Below, in pieces: positions 43,051 through 57,207 of a stretch of 64,000 nt of DNA (within the stretch, counting starts at the first letter, position 1; each line of letters opens with the position of its first letter). Under the pieces are notes generated by a model that saw nothing but the letters and a program-made list of their open reading frames with translations, had not been told where the DNA came from and searched no databases. The position numbers were made by a program, and so were the translations under genes. Source of the stretch: Berberis thunbergii (taxonomy: Eukaryota; Streptophyta; Magnoliopsida; Ranunculales; Berberidaceae); NCBI GenBank assembly GCA_003290165.1, contig QNQO01000226.1:372001-436000 (forward strand), in the 5' to 3' direction.

Positions 43051-45178
43051 AAGATCCTTGTGTAAGTCACTCTGGCATCTATCTATGATGGCCATTTTCC
43101 TTTTATTAGACTGGAAGAACCTTGCGTCATGGGTCTCGTGTATGTAATATATGATATGCAGTCTCAGTAAATCTGTATGACCGTAATGACAGTAGTTACT
43201 CTGCATATGTTCCATACAACAATGTAGGCTACAAAATGCAAATGCGACCACTGTACAAATGTTAAAGATGAGTAGTTACTCTGGACAAATAGAGGAGGGT
43301 GAGAGACATGCGATATCACTGTAGCTTTGAGTACATTTGTATTTTAATACATAACTTATACATATATATGTAGTCCTGCTTGCATAAAAATTGTTTGAAA
43401 GCAGACAATTCTCGTTCAAATTTCTGTGAGTCATCTTATATAAGGAAATTAGGATGGATTGAAAATCTGATGCATGTTAGGTTTCCTTAAAAGAGCGAAA
43501 AGTTCATCTTTGATGTAGGCACGCACGAGGCACCCCTTGACGAAAAACAGTAAGTTTTTTTGTCAATTTACAATTAGTATCATCTATCAAGAACCACACA
43601 TTTTAGGACTGCAATTGAAGAACTGGGTAGAGAGAACTTCATATGAATAATCTTGGTGGTTATAATACATCTGAGCCAAATCCTACATATCTCAATTGCG
43701 GTAATCAACCCTTTTGACCTGAATGCTTATTACTTTGCAACTGTTAGTCTCCAATAATAGGACCTTAGACAAGTGCAAATGTGTACTGCCATAATCATAG
43801 TAGACCTAGTGTCGTCTAAATCTCCCGTAATTTGCAATGGTACCAGTATGTAAGTTACAAAATGAACATATACTTTGTGCCCCTAAGTTGCTGGAAATCC
43901 ATTTAAACACATTCTAGCATCCATTTCTCGGGTTAGCAAGCCTAAGGAACTTAATGTTAGGGTTGTGGCTTGGTTGAGCGTGTAAGATTAATCCTACAGG
44001 TAGTGAGACCCCCAGCAGGTGAAGACTAAGGATGGCATGCTTCCCATATAGCAGCAGCCATTTCAGATTAAAACCTCGCACGCCAAGCCTGTCCAAGCAG
44101 TATCACTGCTATGTGTAGTGGTTTACCTGTGCATCTCTCAGTCTCATGCGTGGTGGGTGCTCTTATGTCATACGTGATCAAACTGCCTCAACCTATTTTC
44201 TGTTAGTGTGATAATTGAACCAAGTCTAGATTGCTTGTGCCCTATGTCACACATAATTTTATCTAGAGAACCGTTAATGGGTGAATTGTCTGAACTTCAT
44301 CACACGGATTCATAGTTGAGTATACTTGCAGTGTTGTGGTAAATCTCCTTAGGTATGGTCTTGAGTTCAGAACTATAGCTTGAATGTATGACCTGAATTC
44401 AGTGTTATAATTGATCAGAGTCAAGATTATCCGTGCCCTATGTCACACGGCTAATGGGTGGATTCTCTGGACTACACCACGCCTGTGATAATTGAGTTTT
44501 GTCATCATGTTGCGATAAATTCTCCCAAGTCAGAATGCAGACTACCTGAATTTTTTAAACTCGTGGCATTTTACGACAATTTTGCCATCCTATTCTAGAC
44601 AGAAAATAATCAAAGATAGGTGAGAGCAAGTAAGCTCTAGAGAGAGCATCCACAAACTTAGCTAGCTGCCAGGGAAGACACATAAATGGGGATGCTAGTA
44701 AACCCTCCGTTATTGTCTTGTTCCACGTAAAGGGACATTTGGGGCTAAAAGTAACCTGCAGGACCAATTAGCCAAAAATTGTCAGCTAAAAAAAACAGAG
44801 AAACAAAACCTTAATCTAACCCCACCCTTCCCTTCCTCCACAACCTCTCCTTACTAGGACCACTCTACCCCATTTTTGTGTCACACATACCATCCTCTTG
44901 GCTTCTTCTCCTTCAGTGTTCCCACATTTTATCTCCCTTGGAAACTGCTATTCATTTCTTTCTCCAAATGAGAAAATTTATCATCAAATAAGCATTATGG
45001 AAGTCCTAGATTCAGTACTAGAGCCACTTTTAGGGTTTAGGGTATCCTCAAAATAATTTTACAAGAAATTTTTTTTATGTTCATCTAAAATGGAACTCAA
45101 TGTGAAATAATTTAGGTCCTTGTAAATAAATGAAAAAAATAAAATTTCGTGTTAATGACAACTATTCTAATTGGCACG
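43051..45178. other. Spacer downstream of the cyclase gene
   Basis: No gene is supported. It presumably starts with the cyclase 3' UTR. It includes a diverged tandem duplication at 44200-44500. Confidence 0.5.
44200..44500. repeat. Diverged tandem duplication, about 196-bp spacing
   Basis: agtgtgataattgaacc at about 44204 followed by tgccctatgtcacac recurs as agtgttataattgatc at about 44400 followed by tgccctatgtcacac. A partial third start (tgtgataattgag) lies at about 44488. Confidence 0.55.
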
Positions 45179-46695
45179 TGATGTAATATTGGGTTATTAT
45201 TTATGTACTTTCATATTTAAATAATGGGCCAAATCATTATCCGTTCAAATGGAAATAAGAGTATAAGTCTAACTGGATTAGGTTTAGGGTTTTATTTTGC
45301 TTAAATAGATGAGAAATCAAGTTTGTAGGCAGTCTTTTGAAGTTGAATTTTGTTTTAGATTGAAGAAACCTTGTAAGTCAAGTTTCTTAGTTGTTCAATT
45401 GGTAACAGAGCGGTAAGATCTTTGGACAAAAATGTCGCCTAAGGGAACTAGAGTCACCAACCCAAGGATGCAATGCGTAGAGAAAGCCCATGCATCTATC
45501 TTGGAGCAGTTGGCTCTTGTCTTGGTTCGTCAAGAACCTGAAGTTATTTACAAAAAATTGCGTCTGAGGTTGGACAACGAGATATGATCTTTTTCAGATC
45601 CGTTTGTCACGAAGGGCGACAACCCTAATTTCCTTAATTCTTCAAGTCTGGAATTGCAATTTGCAAATCACAACCCTACTAATTTTCTTCAAAATCAAAT
45701 TTGTCTGAACCAGAAAAAGTAAACCCTACTGCCATTGATTGGGAAAAGGCGCATTTTTTATGATTACGAAGGTGAAGAAGAAGAATCCAACCTTTCAGAG
45801 TCAGATATTCAGGCTATCTGCGAGTTGTCATGTCGTAAGGTCATGAAACCCAGTGTTACTCATTTGGAGGAACAATGAACAATACCCAACCGCAGTAATT
45901 CACAACAACGTCTTCTATGAACATGATTGAAATAAGAAAGGGGTGGTTGTCAAAAAGGATGACATCCCTAATTTCCCAAATATTCAAGTCTGGAATTGCA
46001 ATTTGCAAATCACAACCCTTCTAATTTTGTCCAAAAAATCATAAAGCCAAAACAAACTGTTTTTTGGGAATCCTAAATCCTCAAATACCCAAAATTGAAG
46101 ACAAAGAGGAGATGAAGGAGGAATGGAATAACAAGGAGGACCATTCGATTTGCCACCACTGGATCTTGTCCATATCACCACCATGTTGCTGATTGTAGTT
46201 ATTTTAATGATAACGTTATTTGCCATCACTGGACAGCTCAGGTACCACTGCAGAACACATTTTTTGACCCAATATGCCTCATTTATGAAGTTCAATTCAA
46301 GAAGAAGTACGTGCACATCAAATTATGAAGGATATATCCCATCAGCCGAGGCTTCATGTTTGGCGGCGAATTTTCTATTTGCTTGTTCATGGTATGTGCA
46401 ACTATAAAGGAAGAGTTCAAGTATTATTTGTGCATTTTTTAGAAATTTCATCCTCAAAGCTCGAGGACGAGCTTTTCGAAACAAGAATGATGTAATATTG
46501 GGTTATTATTTATGTATTTTCTTATTTAAATAACGAACCAAACCATTATTGGTCCAAATAGAAATAGGTGTATAAGTTCAATTAGATTAGGTTTTTATTT
46601 TGCTTAAATAGATGAGAAATCAAGTTTGTAGGCAGTTCTGAAGTTGAAAAGAATTGTTTTTCAGATTGAAGAAACTTTGTAAGTCAAGTTTCTGT
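45179..46695 (+). mobile_element. Short non-autonomous LTR retrotransposon
   Basis: Direct repeats at 45179-45397 and 46488-about 46695 both start tgatgtaatattgggtt and share aaatagatgagaaatcaag and gtaggcagt text. Right after the first is ttggtaacagagcgg, close to the initiator-Met primer site. The interior (about 1.1 kb) has a broken gag-like opening (MSPKGTRVTNPRMQ at about 45433). It ends with ctcgaggacgagcttttc, a sequence often found just before the 3' LTR of plant Ty3 elements. No pol is present, so this is a deletion derivative. The right LTR end and target duplication are unclear. Confidence 0.7.
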
Positions 46696-49600
46696 TACTT
46701 GTTTATTGTTTTTGGACCGTTAACTCTATCACACGACTTGTGATAGATGATATGAAAAGTTCAGGTTGGGACTTTGAGATGACACATTATGATTCTGGGA
46801 TCCATCAAAACCCTGCTCGCCTTAAAACATAAAAACTATAATCATCGTTGATGCCAATTGCAAGAAGTTGTGTTGGTATACAGTTTGTGGTCAATAGTAA
46901 CACATCTGCCATGACATATTATTCTATTGGGATCCATCAAAACCCTAAAAAAATGTAGATGTGAAGTTTGGCCATTTTCTGGCTAAGAGGGTGTTTGTTT
47001 TTGTTTCTTATAGAGTCAGAAGTCTTAATAAGAAGCGAGACATCTTGTTTGTGTTTGTTTTTAGTTTTGATCAGAAGTTCAACTTCTGATTGGAGTTAGC
47101 AGCAGGGATGTGTTAATCGCTTAGCATTGAGTACTGACTAAAAATTATTCCGATAGTAACCTCAAAATAATATATGATGACAATTGCTGCCTCCATCTTC
47201 TTAAAAGTAAATAGGGCTAAATTTTGACGACACACCTTCATTCTCTTCATCAAACATTATCGTTCTATCTACCTTCACAAGGACTCTTCACAGTAAGAAA
47301 CTAATCTTGTTTCTCTCCATCTTTGTTTTATTTCTCTGTATTTGCCAAACTTTTCTTCTCTCCAACTGTCCCTCTATATATTTTCAAGTTTTTATTATGT
47401 AGCATGTAGTTTTGAAAGCTTTGACAAATTGATCATCACCGTATAATGTCGGATTTCAACCCACCATCTCTCCATTTTTGTATGTGTCTCCTTAGTGGGA
47501 CAAAATGATCAAACGGTTCACATTCAACACCTAAAAACAAACCCTTTTAATTTTGCAGTTTTTAATCAGCAACCATTCAGAAACAAAACAAACAGTTCAT
47601 TCAAAAGCTTGCTCACAAAGTTAGCTTCTAAGCACTTACAAAAATAAATAAATAAATAAATAACAAACGGCACCTGAATCTTTGGTTTAACCAATTCTGA
47701 TTAATAAAGTGAGACATAAGTGTACTCTACTGATGTAATTACATCTATGGGCCTCAATACTAATTTATTAATGCAATCAGGCAATTAACTCATATCAATT
47801 ACTATGTATTCTACATTTGTGCTTCTTAGCTCAATTCCCTCGACCCCTAGAATTTCCGATCCGAAGTCCTTCTAGGAGTCGAGGGAAGGAGCGAGGAATG
47901 GGTATAACCACCCATCTTCTTCAAGACAAGTGTCAGCACACATCTCAAGGGACACCCATCCTTTGCCCCCTTTTCCTCGCTCCTTCCCTCATACCCCTAG
48001 AATTTCCGATCCAACAAAGACAATACAGCTCACAAAGACCATAGAGCTCTCTTTTGTCCTCCATTAGAGATCCATTTTTAACATTTATTTATTTGGAGAT
48101 GTTAGGTGCATGATTTGTACAACTATACATCCAATTTATACTAAGGAATCTGATTGTACTGCGCGTATCCATGAACAAAAAAAAAAAAAATACATATTAT
48201 GTAAACCAAGGTCTTCCAATTTTCATTCTTTTTCCCCCGGAATTTGATTTGTATTAACATTATAAGTTCGAACGCACATACGATCAAGTATGTTTGGCAT
48301 CCTAACATGAAAACAGAGTTGACACAACGATGACACGAACATGTTCGACAAAGGAATGTGTTCGATGTGGTCAGGCCAGGGTGGATGGGAGTAAATGAAA
48401 CTGAACGACATTGGATGCTCAACATGTGGGTGTGCCAAGATAAGATAATTAGGGTTACAACCATGCCCAATGAAATATCATGAAATTGGCTGTTTTGCAA
48501 ATGCATGGGGGGTGCTCTATGACCCCAGTACATTTACTCAACTCACGCATGATGAGTGCACAGAGAGAGATGGGAGACCATATAATAAGCCAAGTGTATG
48601 TGAATGTGAAACAGATTTGCACAAAGAATGGATGTCAGAGGACCCCCTACTCTTCTTCTCTATCAAGTCTCTATTTCTCCTATAGACATCCTTATGTGAT
48701 GGCAACAATATTAAAGAAGGATGCCCCTTATTACGTATAGAGGAATCTGCATGTGTGTTGTGGGCCGCTTGTGTTATCAACATCAATGAACTTGTGCCAA
48801 TGGTACCCTATTAGTTGGCTAATGCTCTGCTGGTTTGACCTCGCATTGGATTTAAATTTTATTTTATTTTTATACATTTTTACCCCTTATACAGACGGTG
48901 TTTGTGATTGTGTTTTAAAGATAAATGGTAAAAAATATATAAAAGACAGAGAAAAAAAAACTACCAAACAATTACTATAGTATCATTAGTAGTTTTTTTT
49001 TTTCCGAACCTTATATTAATGAAAATGATGATGATAATAAAGTTTACATTCACTCGTACGTTTACTCGTTACATCATCTATAGAACAATAAATTTGTTTC
49101 AAAGCTTCAACAAATAGCCTAATCAATTCTAGATTCACCGTCTCTAAGTTGGAGAGCAACTTTGCAAAATATTCTATTACAGAAGTGGTTGCATAATAAA
49201 CCTGCCATAACTTTTTCCCCCTCATAATAGTTGAAAAACTTAGCGGAGTATATTATCTCAAATGTCTTTAAAAAGTCAAAACTTGCTTATCATTATAGTA
49301 TATTTGATCAAGTCATAAGAGATAGTATATTTTATTCAAGTTTTGATTCACCTAATGGCTTTTGAGTAAGTCAAGTAAGTGGACTTTTGGACAATATTGT
49401 TGGTTGCATTGAACAAAGGGTAGACTTTCAAATGAGTTTTAACTAATGCACCACCTAAAAAACTAACTCTAAGACAACACGACAACCAAATGTCGATCCA
49501 GCGCCCTTTTAGCTCCCCTTATGAAATGAGTTAACCTAATTTTTGAAGTTATAGTCATCAATCATCACTCTTAAAGAATGAGTCAAATGATATCAAAACG

Positions 49601-52600
49601 ATTATTTTATTCGGACATCGAAATGTAATTAAGGGTGTGTTTAGTTGGATGATCATCAAATCGTCACTCCTAAAAGAACAACAAGAGTCCCATGGCATTT
49701 TGAGAGGAAAGAAGAGTGAAACATACATGTTGTATGCATTACACAAATTTTCATCATTGAAGCTTATATGATATGATAACTTATGGTTTCTCAAAAAGAG
49801 TTTTAGGACTTTATAGCTAAGGTCACAATAAATTGTGGCATGGTAGAACCAAGAAAGGAAAGAAAGGGAGGGCTGGTTCCCATAACCTCCCTTTGTAGGT
49901 TGTCTTTAAGACACTAGGTTGGAGTATGGACCATTTCTTCTCTACTTGGCCTTCCTAGTAGGTATAGAAAATTTCTCATTGCATATCCTGAATTAGCTGA
50001 CCAGAGAGACAAGAGAAAGAAAGGGTAAAAAGAGAGAGATATTGGGAGTCACCTCCTCTTGTCTTTTTAATCTTTTACAGCTGTAGTCACAGCAAAAGTG
50101 TAGGGGGTGAAATAGTCTCAAGTCTCAATTGGGTTTAATATTCTAAGGTAGAAAAAAAATCAAAAAGTTGGAAAAATATGCTATCTTTATACATAAAATT
50201 ATCAATGGGGTTAATATTATAAGGTAAAAATAAAGATGGAAATATGCAGATCTTATATTAATAATTACAAAAAAAAGAGAGGAAAATCTCGTGCAAAAAT
50301 TTGAGATTAGGGTTGTGACCATGTGGTGGTTAGATATGAAAATACCAAATGAAGAAGGATTTGATGTCATTGTTGTGGGGGTTCAATATTTTTCATACAA
50401 GTTCAATATATTATTGAGGGAGTTGTTTTTGGCTTCATTGAGTCTTATGAGGTGAAGGGAGTGAGTGGGATTATGGGGTCAAAAGAGAGTAATAAGAAAG
50501 TCCATATTATTATTCAACAATTAAAAGGGGTGGGGACTAAGATCTTCCCTTTCATAGAGCCTATTGTGTCTAAAATCTCCATCCATACCTTAAAGTAAAT
50601 GAAAGTTGAAAACAAAAGACATTCCCCACAAAATCAAAAGCTATTGTGTTCCACTCTCTTCCCCACCTTAACCCCTTTTTTGCTATAGTGTGAAGGTGGT
50701 GTGTTGCACATTAGAAAATGCACCTCAAAAACACTCTCTTGGTCTTCTCTCGTGGCCCTTATTTTCTTGATAAGAGCTTTAGTTTATGTTTTTTGGGTCT
50801 TGAAAGTTGTTGGAAGCAGGTTGACTGATATTCACAACTTATTTTGAAAATTGCATAATCAAGTCATGTTAATACAATTTATAGAGTACACTCCAAGAAC
50901 AAGACATGTACACAACTAACCATATGCTTGAGAAAAACCGTCGAAAGGCTTGAGTTGAAACTGAAGTCTTCACAAAAACTATGCTCCACACAGTAAATCT
51001 TGATTCGGAAACATTGAACTTATGTGTTGTGGTCTGCCTAAACTTGTAGTCTACCCTAGTAAATATGTTTTGTACTAGTCATTAAGAGCATACGCATATA
51101 AAGAAGGAACATAAAGGAATTTTTGATAAAGTATAGTGTGATCCTGGAGGGAGTACAGTGAAGAAATGAGAGGATATGTGTACTTTTGTAATGTATTGCA
51201 TTGCATTGCATCTCAACTTTCTCTAAGAGTACAATAAAAGGGGTTAAGAAAAAATTGTTAATGATTCAAGCAAGATTATTGTAATCCCAATATTAATGCA
51301 AAAAAAAAAAAAGTTGCATAAAATAAAGGGGGATAAATAAAGCTAAGTCATGATTTCAAAGTGGAAGAAAGCACATGCAAGAGGTTTTCTTTGTGTCGGT
51401 TAATAGTGAAGAAGTCTCAAGTAACAAGCAAAGATTGAGTGGGTTCCATTGTTTAGTGGAGAATAGCTGATTATTAGAGTAAGCAATCACTTAGAAAGCT
51501 AGAGAGAAACAAATGAGAGAGACAATGACAAAGACAGAGAGAATGATTATTTGAAATTTGATGAGTTTTTTTAAGTAGTCAAGGTCAGATTTGAAACACA
51601 AAGTACTTCTCATGCAACAAGGTCAAACCCCTCAAAAACTAAACTATATACCCCAAGATCCCACAGTGGTGGCAGACAACTTTGAAAACCTCCTCACATG
51701 CAAATATAATCAAAATCTCATAATAACAAGTGACACCCAAGACAACACTCGATAAAAATGAGGTAAGATGGTTCAAAATGAAAATGAAGTTCAGATAACA
51801 CTTGAACTGTTTATGAAAATTTTGAAGAAGACTGATAAGGATGATTTTCATGAGTTGTAACCAGTGAAGAAAAAGAGGTTCAGGTGAAAAAGATGAGAAA
51901 AGCATAATAAATCAAAAGGGATGTTGCAAATGATTGAAATAATTTGTTTTAGTAATTAGTTAAGGAAGAAATCACCTACTTCTTTGAAAAATTAGAGAAT
52001 TATGTAAGACTAAATAATGGAATGACGTGGTTGTGCTTGAACAACAGAGGTGGGTAGCTAGAGGAAGAAAATGAAGCTAAAAACATAATCACGACAAATG
52101 AAGCTAGAGTCATTACCAAGACAATTTCTATAAGTGGATGATGGTTGACAAAAGTATTAAGGTTGATGCATAATCACAATAGAACCTAGGGTAGTTCTAA
52201 ACATAGAACAGAAAGAAGATGAAGGAGCTAATGAAAATGGGACTGCATCTATTATTGCTCACATGTCAAATCATTGAGTTAATTCAGGATTATACTAAAA
52301 ATTTCACAGGCCAATATGTAGAGCTAATGAAGCATCAACAAAGTTAATCAGATAAGCTTCGGCTCCAAATCTAATGCATCAGCAAACCGAACAAGTATTC
52401 AAAATGTAACCACACAATATGTAAGGGAATGCTAGAAGATAAAATTCAAGCAGAAATATATATATATATATAAAGAACAGTCTTCATTACTTCTGAGTTC
52501 TGACTCAGCTCTTTTTTTGAATTTTTCATAAAATGCCAAACATCTCTGCCTCGAAATCTCTAATTCATCTATGAAGAGGGGAACAAGGTTTCGAAAGAAA

Positions 52601-52727
52601 TGCAGAGCGGCAAGGCAGTTTAACTTAACTTGCATTTAATAATATAACATGGAATGGTAATGGTAGAGTAACATGGAATGGTAATGGTAGTAGAGTAAGT
52701 GAAGAGATCGGGGAGATAAAAATAAAT
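46696..52727. other. Intergenic spacer between the short LTR element and the cyclin gene
   Basis: AT-rich sequence with only short, unconvincing ORFs on both strands. Minor repeats are an (AAAT)n run near 47642-47665, direct repeats of acccctagaatttccgat at 47843 and 47993, and a (TA)n near 52458. The last few hundred bases probably hold the cyclin 3' UTR, with a 22-23 bp tandem duplication (aacatggaatggtaatgg) at about 52645-52695. Confidence 0.5.
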
Positions 52728-54770
52728 TCATGGAGGGCTACTCAGAACATCCACCAAGACGTGGTTGAATGAAGGCCGTCGCATTTGCTGGTCTTCTCCT
52801 CTACTTTTCTTGAACAGAGGTTCCGGCGATGATGAAACTGACAAACCCAAAGCCCACGAATCATTTGAGTTCTCACAGCTGAATGACACATCAATTACAC
52901 CATTTGGGCTATTAGGTATTGATGAATACTTCCGTTTGTTGCTCAGGATTCTGCCATGGATGCTTGAAGTGTATTCCAAGATGAGCTGACAGCACTCCTC
53001 TACTTTATCCTGTAAAATTGTATAACAACTGAATTTCATAAGCATGATGAAAACTTGGCCTAGAAGTCGATCAAATGAGTCAGTGTCAGATATAATGTAT
53101 ATGTTAATTGTAATCACAGAGAAAAGATCACTAAACCCAGCATAAGCTGAAAGATGGCTTTTAGCTTTATTAAGAATTTAATAGAAGCCTTCCAAAAAAA
53201 AAAGCATTTAATAGAAAAAAAAAAAGTGTTCCTTTAGTTTGATGCTAAACATTCAATTTAGACCTAAAAATTTCACAAATGGCTGTCTCTATATGACAAT
53301 TATCAACTGATTTTAGCAAACAAATGATCTTAAAAAGTGAGATTATGTACAACAGTGTGGAAGATCAGCTAAATCACAACATTTTAATCCATCAGACTAC
53401 TTTCGGATAAAAATTGAACATTATCATATAAAAACTTTTTGACATTACTTCCAAACATAGATCAAATTCTCCCAAGTAAAAAGTACTCTTCTTACATGCT
53501 TACCAAATGGATCAAATAGCTTATTCTAATCACAATTACAAAACACTATTAGGTAATCAATCAATATAAGCTTTATGTTTTACCCAATAAAGCAACCCCA
53601 ATTCACAAAACTGGATGAAAATACTAAATTAAATCATCAAAACCAACTTATATACTACCAATATTAAATCAATTAAATCTTATTTCATGTTGATTCATCG
53701 ACATTTCGATCCAATTGAATAAAGATTAGCAAAGCCAATAACCAAAATCACAAACCTTGCTGATTTTGAGGATGCCCATTAGCTGATTTTGATATTCAAC
53801 AGGATTACAAAACTCAACTTGATCAATCACTTGCAGCATTGTTGCAGTAGCCAACACAGATGGAAGATAGAGCACAAACCTTGAATCTGAAACAAAAAAT
53901 ACTCATTTTAACAATCCAATTGAATATAGAAAACAAAGTACTATTCGCATTAGATCGAACAGATACCTGAGATTACAGACACAATGAGACGTTCACATCT
54001 CCTTAGAAAATCCCAATGTAGGTGATTCTTCAATCCAAGCCTCCTGATAATGTGTTCAATGAATGAAATAGGGGTTGTTGGGTTCATCCTCCATCCAAGA
54101 GTAGAGAGCACCAGAAGCTCCATTCTTTGAATAGTTTTCGCCTCGAACACAAACTTCGCATCCTCCACCTAAACTAACAAAACCCCATTATAAATATTCA
54201 ACAAAAGATTGAATCTAACAAATACCCATTGGAGATTGCTGATTCTTAAAGACTTACTTGAAGGTCCAAGAGAAGGGGAACTTGGGTTTCTTCAATCTTG
54301 GCAGCTAACGAGAGACAAGCAACAGAAGCCAGTTGGGTCATCCATGGTTTATCTCTCTGAAAAGTGAAAGTTGTAAAGAACCTATCAAGATAGTTAACAG
54401 CAAGAACTGAAGTGAGAGCTGAGAAGGAGTAATGGGCATTGACCCTCAGAATCCACTCCACAGCCTCTCTGCGAGCCAGAGCAAGAGATGGGTCAGTGAG
54501 GTTGAAATGGGTGCTCTGTTCTTTGGTGAACAGGTTGTCAAGCTCCTCATCTTCCGAAATCAGGTCTTGTTCAAGCAAATAGAGAGATGGGTTTTGGTTT
54601 GTTGATTCATTAGTGACCTTATAGAAGCTCTCTTGCTCGTTCAACTCCTCTGTGTGCTCTGTTTCCTCTGCATCCCATTGCTCTTCTTGGCAGTAGAGAG
54701 AGTCAACAAGAGGGAAGAGAGGATCTGATGATGGGTTTGATTGTTGTTGTTGCTGGTGATGAAGAGCCAT
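52728..54770 (-). CDS. CYCD3: D-type cyclin, CYCD3 class, four exons
   Basis: Exons on the minus strand are 54770-54258, 54168-53967, 53886-53756 and 53009-52728 (stop TGA). All introns are GT-AG and phases agree, giving 375 residues, the usual CYCD3 length. It binds CDKA and promotes the G1/S step by phosphorylating retinoblastoma-related protein. The LxCxE Rb-binding motif is LYCQE at about residues 26-30. The cyclin box N-lobe shows [30 protein letters not shown] and [20 protein letters not shown]. The C-lobe shows [19 protein letters not shown] and [20 protein letters not shown]. The tail is rich in Ser and Pro ([12 protein letters not shown]), PEST-like, fitting rapid turnover. The N-terminus has a short Gln run. 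No frame defects are seen, unlike the cyclase gene. Confidence 0.96.
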
Positions 54771-55894
54771 CTTCTTCAGAGAAGAAGAGGTTGAGAGATG
54801 GGTTCATTATACTACAAATGTGGTGGTGGTGAGACCCAAAGACATCTCTTTGTTCTGTCTCTGTTTCTCTTTTCACTCAGTTTTCTATGCAAGTAAGCAC
54901 AAGGAGGGGAGAGTGGCGTGTGTGTGAGGAGCAGAGTGGAGAGGAAAGACCAGTGAGCAAAACTGCAAAAGGAGATGTTTTTATTTGGGTGGGTGTCATG
55001 CCTGTCCTTATTATATTGTTTTCTGTAGGGAACTTTCTTTTTATTTTATGGATTTTTTTTATTGGAATTTTTTTTGTAATAATAGATTAAATCATACTCT
55101 AATAATCAAAAATGCATCGTTTGATGCTCATTTTTAATAAGTGAAGACTATTAAAAGCCACAAACTCAACCCGTGGTTTTAAACTTAAGTGATCAATTTT
55201 AAAAATAATTCACATTCTTAAAACTAATCATAAGTTTACTTCAATATTTTTATATTTTATTTTTTTATTTTCAGATTACCAAGCAAGAATCGATGAGTTG
55301 TATTTTAGTGATATGAAACAACTTTGAAAAAAATATCAAATTGCATATTTTGCTTATTTTAAAGTAACTAAAATTTGAACACATAAATAATAAGTGTTTA
55401 AGAATATGAGTATATATATGTCTTTTTACATATATTTTAGCCATGATTTATGTTTGTAGTCTTGAATTACAAAAGTAGGTATTTTGAGATATTTTCGATT
55501 GGTCTCAAATTACAAAAATTAGGTTTTAAAAGTAATTTTTTTTAATTTTATTTATTTTTGATTATATTTGGGGAGTTGTTTTGTTTTGGGAGTTCCATGA
55601 TGGAAGCAAACACCAAATCACCAATATGGACCTACATCTGATGGAGAAAAGCCTCTTGGACAAGCAAAACTTAAAAGAGGTTTTCTTGAGCTTTCACTCT
55701 TCAATGTGCTGGCAATGTGGGTGAAAGTAGGATGCAATTTTTTGTTTATTTATTTTCTAGTTTATTCTATTTTATAATTTAATCTATTTTTCAATTTTAG
55801 CTATCTTTTATTTTCAATCCTTAGTTTGTCTCCATCAGCAATGAACAGTTAAACATTACTTTGAATAATAATATAAATTGAGTGCCAAATTAAA

Positions 55895-55927
<33 letters not shown>

Positions 55928-56701
55928 TATGTGACAATTCTACCATTTGAGAAAGAAGAGGAATAAGTGATGTGCCAGGAAGGTCAGCACCTAACACATG
56001 ATACGCTACATTGCTTGGGGAGTCGTTTGAGTGAAAGATTTAACACCCAATAATTTGAATGAAAAGTCTCGAGTGTGAATTTAATACCATTAAATGCCTT
56101 TGATAGTATTCAAATTTGAAACTTGTGATTACCATTCGCTACAATTTTACAAGCTGACCTAATGCAAAACTTACTAACAATCCGACAAGATGATAGGCGT
56201 CGTCTAAACGTTAATAAATTAATCAAACAAAAAATGAAAACAAAAATTGAAGTGTGGTGTAGTGTGTGTACCGGAATGAAAGGGGCATGATCTTGCTTGT
56301 GAAGGTATGAAATTATTGCAAGGGTTGCAAAAGGACCCCTCCTACAACTCATTTCCATATTCGTAATGGCGTATTATAATGGTATAAGCTTAGAGATTAT
56401 ACATTTAAGTATTTTCCAGAGCTTTTCATGTTTTGAAACTATTGGGGGGGAATTTTATAATTCGGAAAAGTTCTTAGGTTAATTTTGCAGGACTTTATAA
56501 ATTAAGTTTAGATACCTGAACATTATAACTCATCTTCCCCAAATGAAAAGTAAAAATGTATGTCTTCGACTATAATTTTACTTTTCCATTTTGCCCTTCC
56601 TTACATGTAAAACCAAAGACCAATGAATAGTTCTGGGGGTATTTGTGTTTTTTTAATTAAAAAGATTATTATATATTTTTTACACTTTTGCCCTCCCAAG
56701 A
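54771..56701. other. Upstream region of the cyclin gene and spacer
   Basis: No gene is supported. The first 200 bp on the cyclin side hold pyrimidine-rich and GA-rich stretches, likely the 5' UTR and promoter. A (TA)n run lies at about 55905-55930. Confidence 0.5.
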
Positions 56702-56985
56702 TATGTTGGTCATTAGAAGGAAGAACCACCATAAAAAGATTCCTCGTGTATCATTTACAACAAAAACTAGAACATGAGCTAACAATCTGGACCGTATTGA
56801 AGAGGTTCCTAAGACACATCATGGAAGAGACAATATTTAGAAGCGAGGTCCAAGAATTTGGAAGGGGTAGAATTACTGAATGAATACGAGCTATGGCTAA
56901 TACCCGAGGCATAAAAGAAGCATTTTCTATGGGATCTCGAAACCACCAGTCACACCGACCTAATTCATGATGAGCTAACCAACTC
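56702..56985 (-). pseudogene. ccmFn: Mitochondrial ccmFn fragment in the nucleus (NUMT)
   Basis: Minus-strand text AHHELGRCDWWFRDPIENAS, then SFMPRVLAIARIHSVILP and NSWTSLLNIV, is the WWD-like haem-handling region of plant mitochondrial CcmFn, a cytochrome c maturation protein. After a frameshift the match continues as [18 protein letters not shown] to about 56702. The fragment abuts a nad4 piece in opposite orientation at 56985/56986, so it is part of a chimeric insertion. Confidence 0.88.
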
Positions 56986-57207
56986 GTAATCTTGACAGGA
57001 ATTCCTTCAAAATTGGGAACCCACGGGTTTTTAAGATTTTCAATGCCCATGTTTCCCAAAGCGACACTTCATTTCACTCCTTTCATTTATAATCCAAGCA
57101 TAATTGCTATAATATATACTCCCTCGACCACTCCAAGACAAATCAATCTTAAGAAGATCATTGCTCATTCCCCAGTAGCACATATGAATCTGGTGACTAT
57201 TGGTATG
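56986..57207 (+). pseudogene. nad4: Mitochondrial nad4 fragment in the nucleus (NUMT)
   Basis: Plus-strand text SKLGTHGFLRFSMPMFPKAT, FTPFIYNPSIIAIIY and RQINLKKIIAHSPVAHMNLV is an internal part of mitochondrial complex I subunit NAD4. The match ends after VTIGM at 57207. The frame is open through the fragment, but both ends are cut. It directly joins the inverted ccmFn piece. Confidence 0.9.

Noticed and set aside
50390..50700. Possible microRNA precursor near a pyrimidine-rich stretch
   Set aside because: No convincing hairpin or known microRNA sequence was found by eye.
52432..52635. 67-codon minus-strand ORF downstream of the cyclin gene
   Set aside because: Not recognised and short, with a (TA)n tail in frame; more likely part of the cyclin 3' region or spacer.
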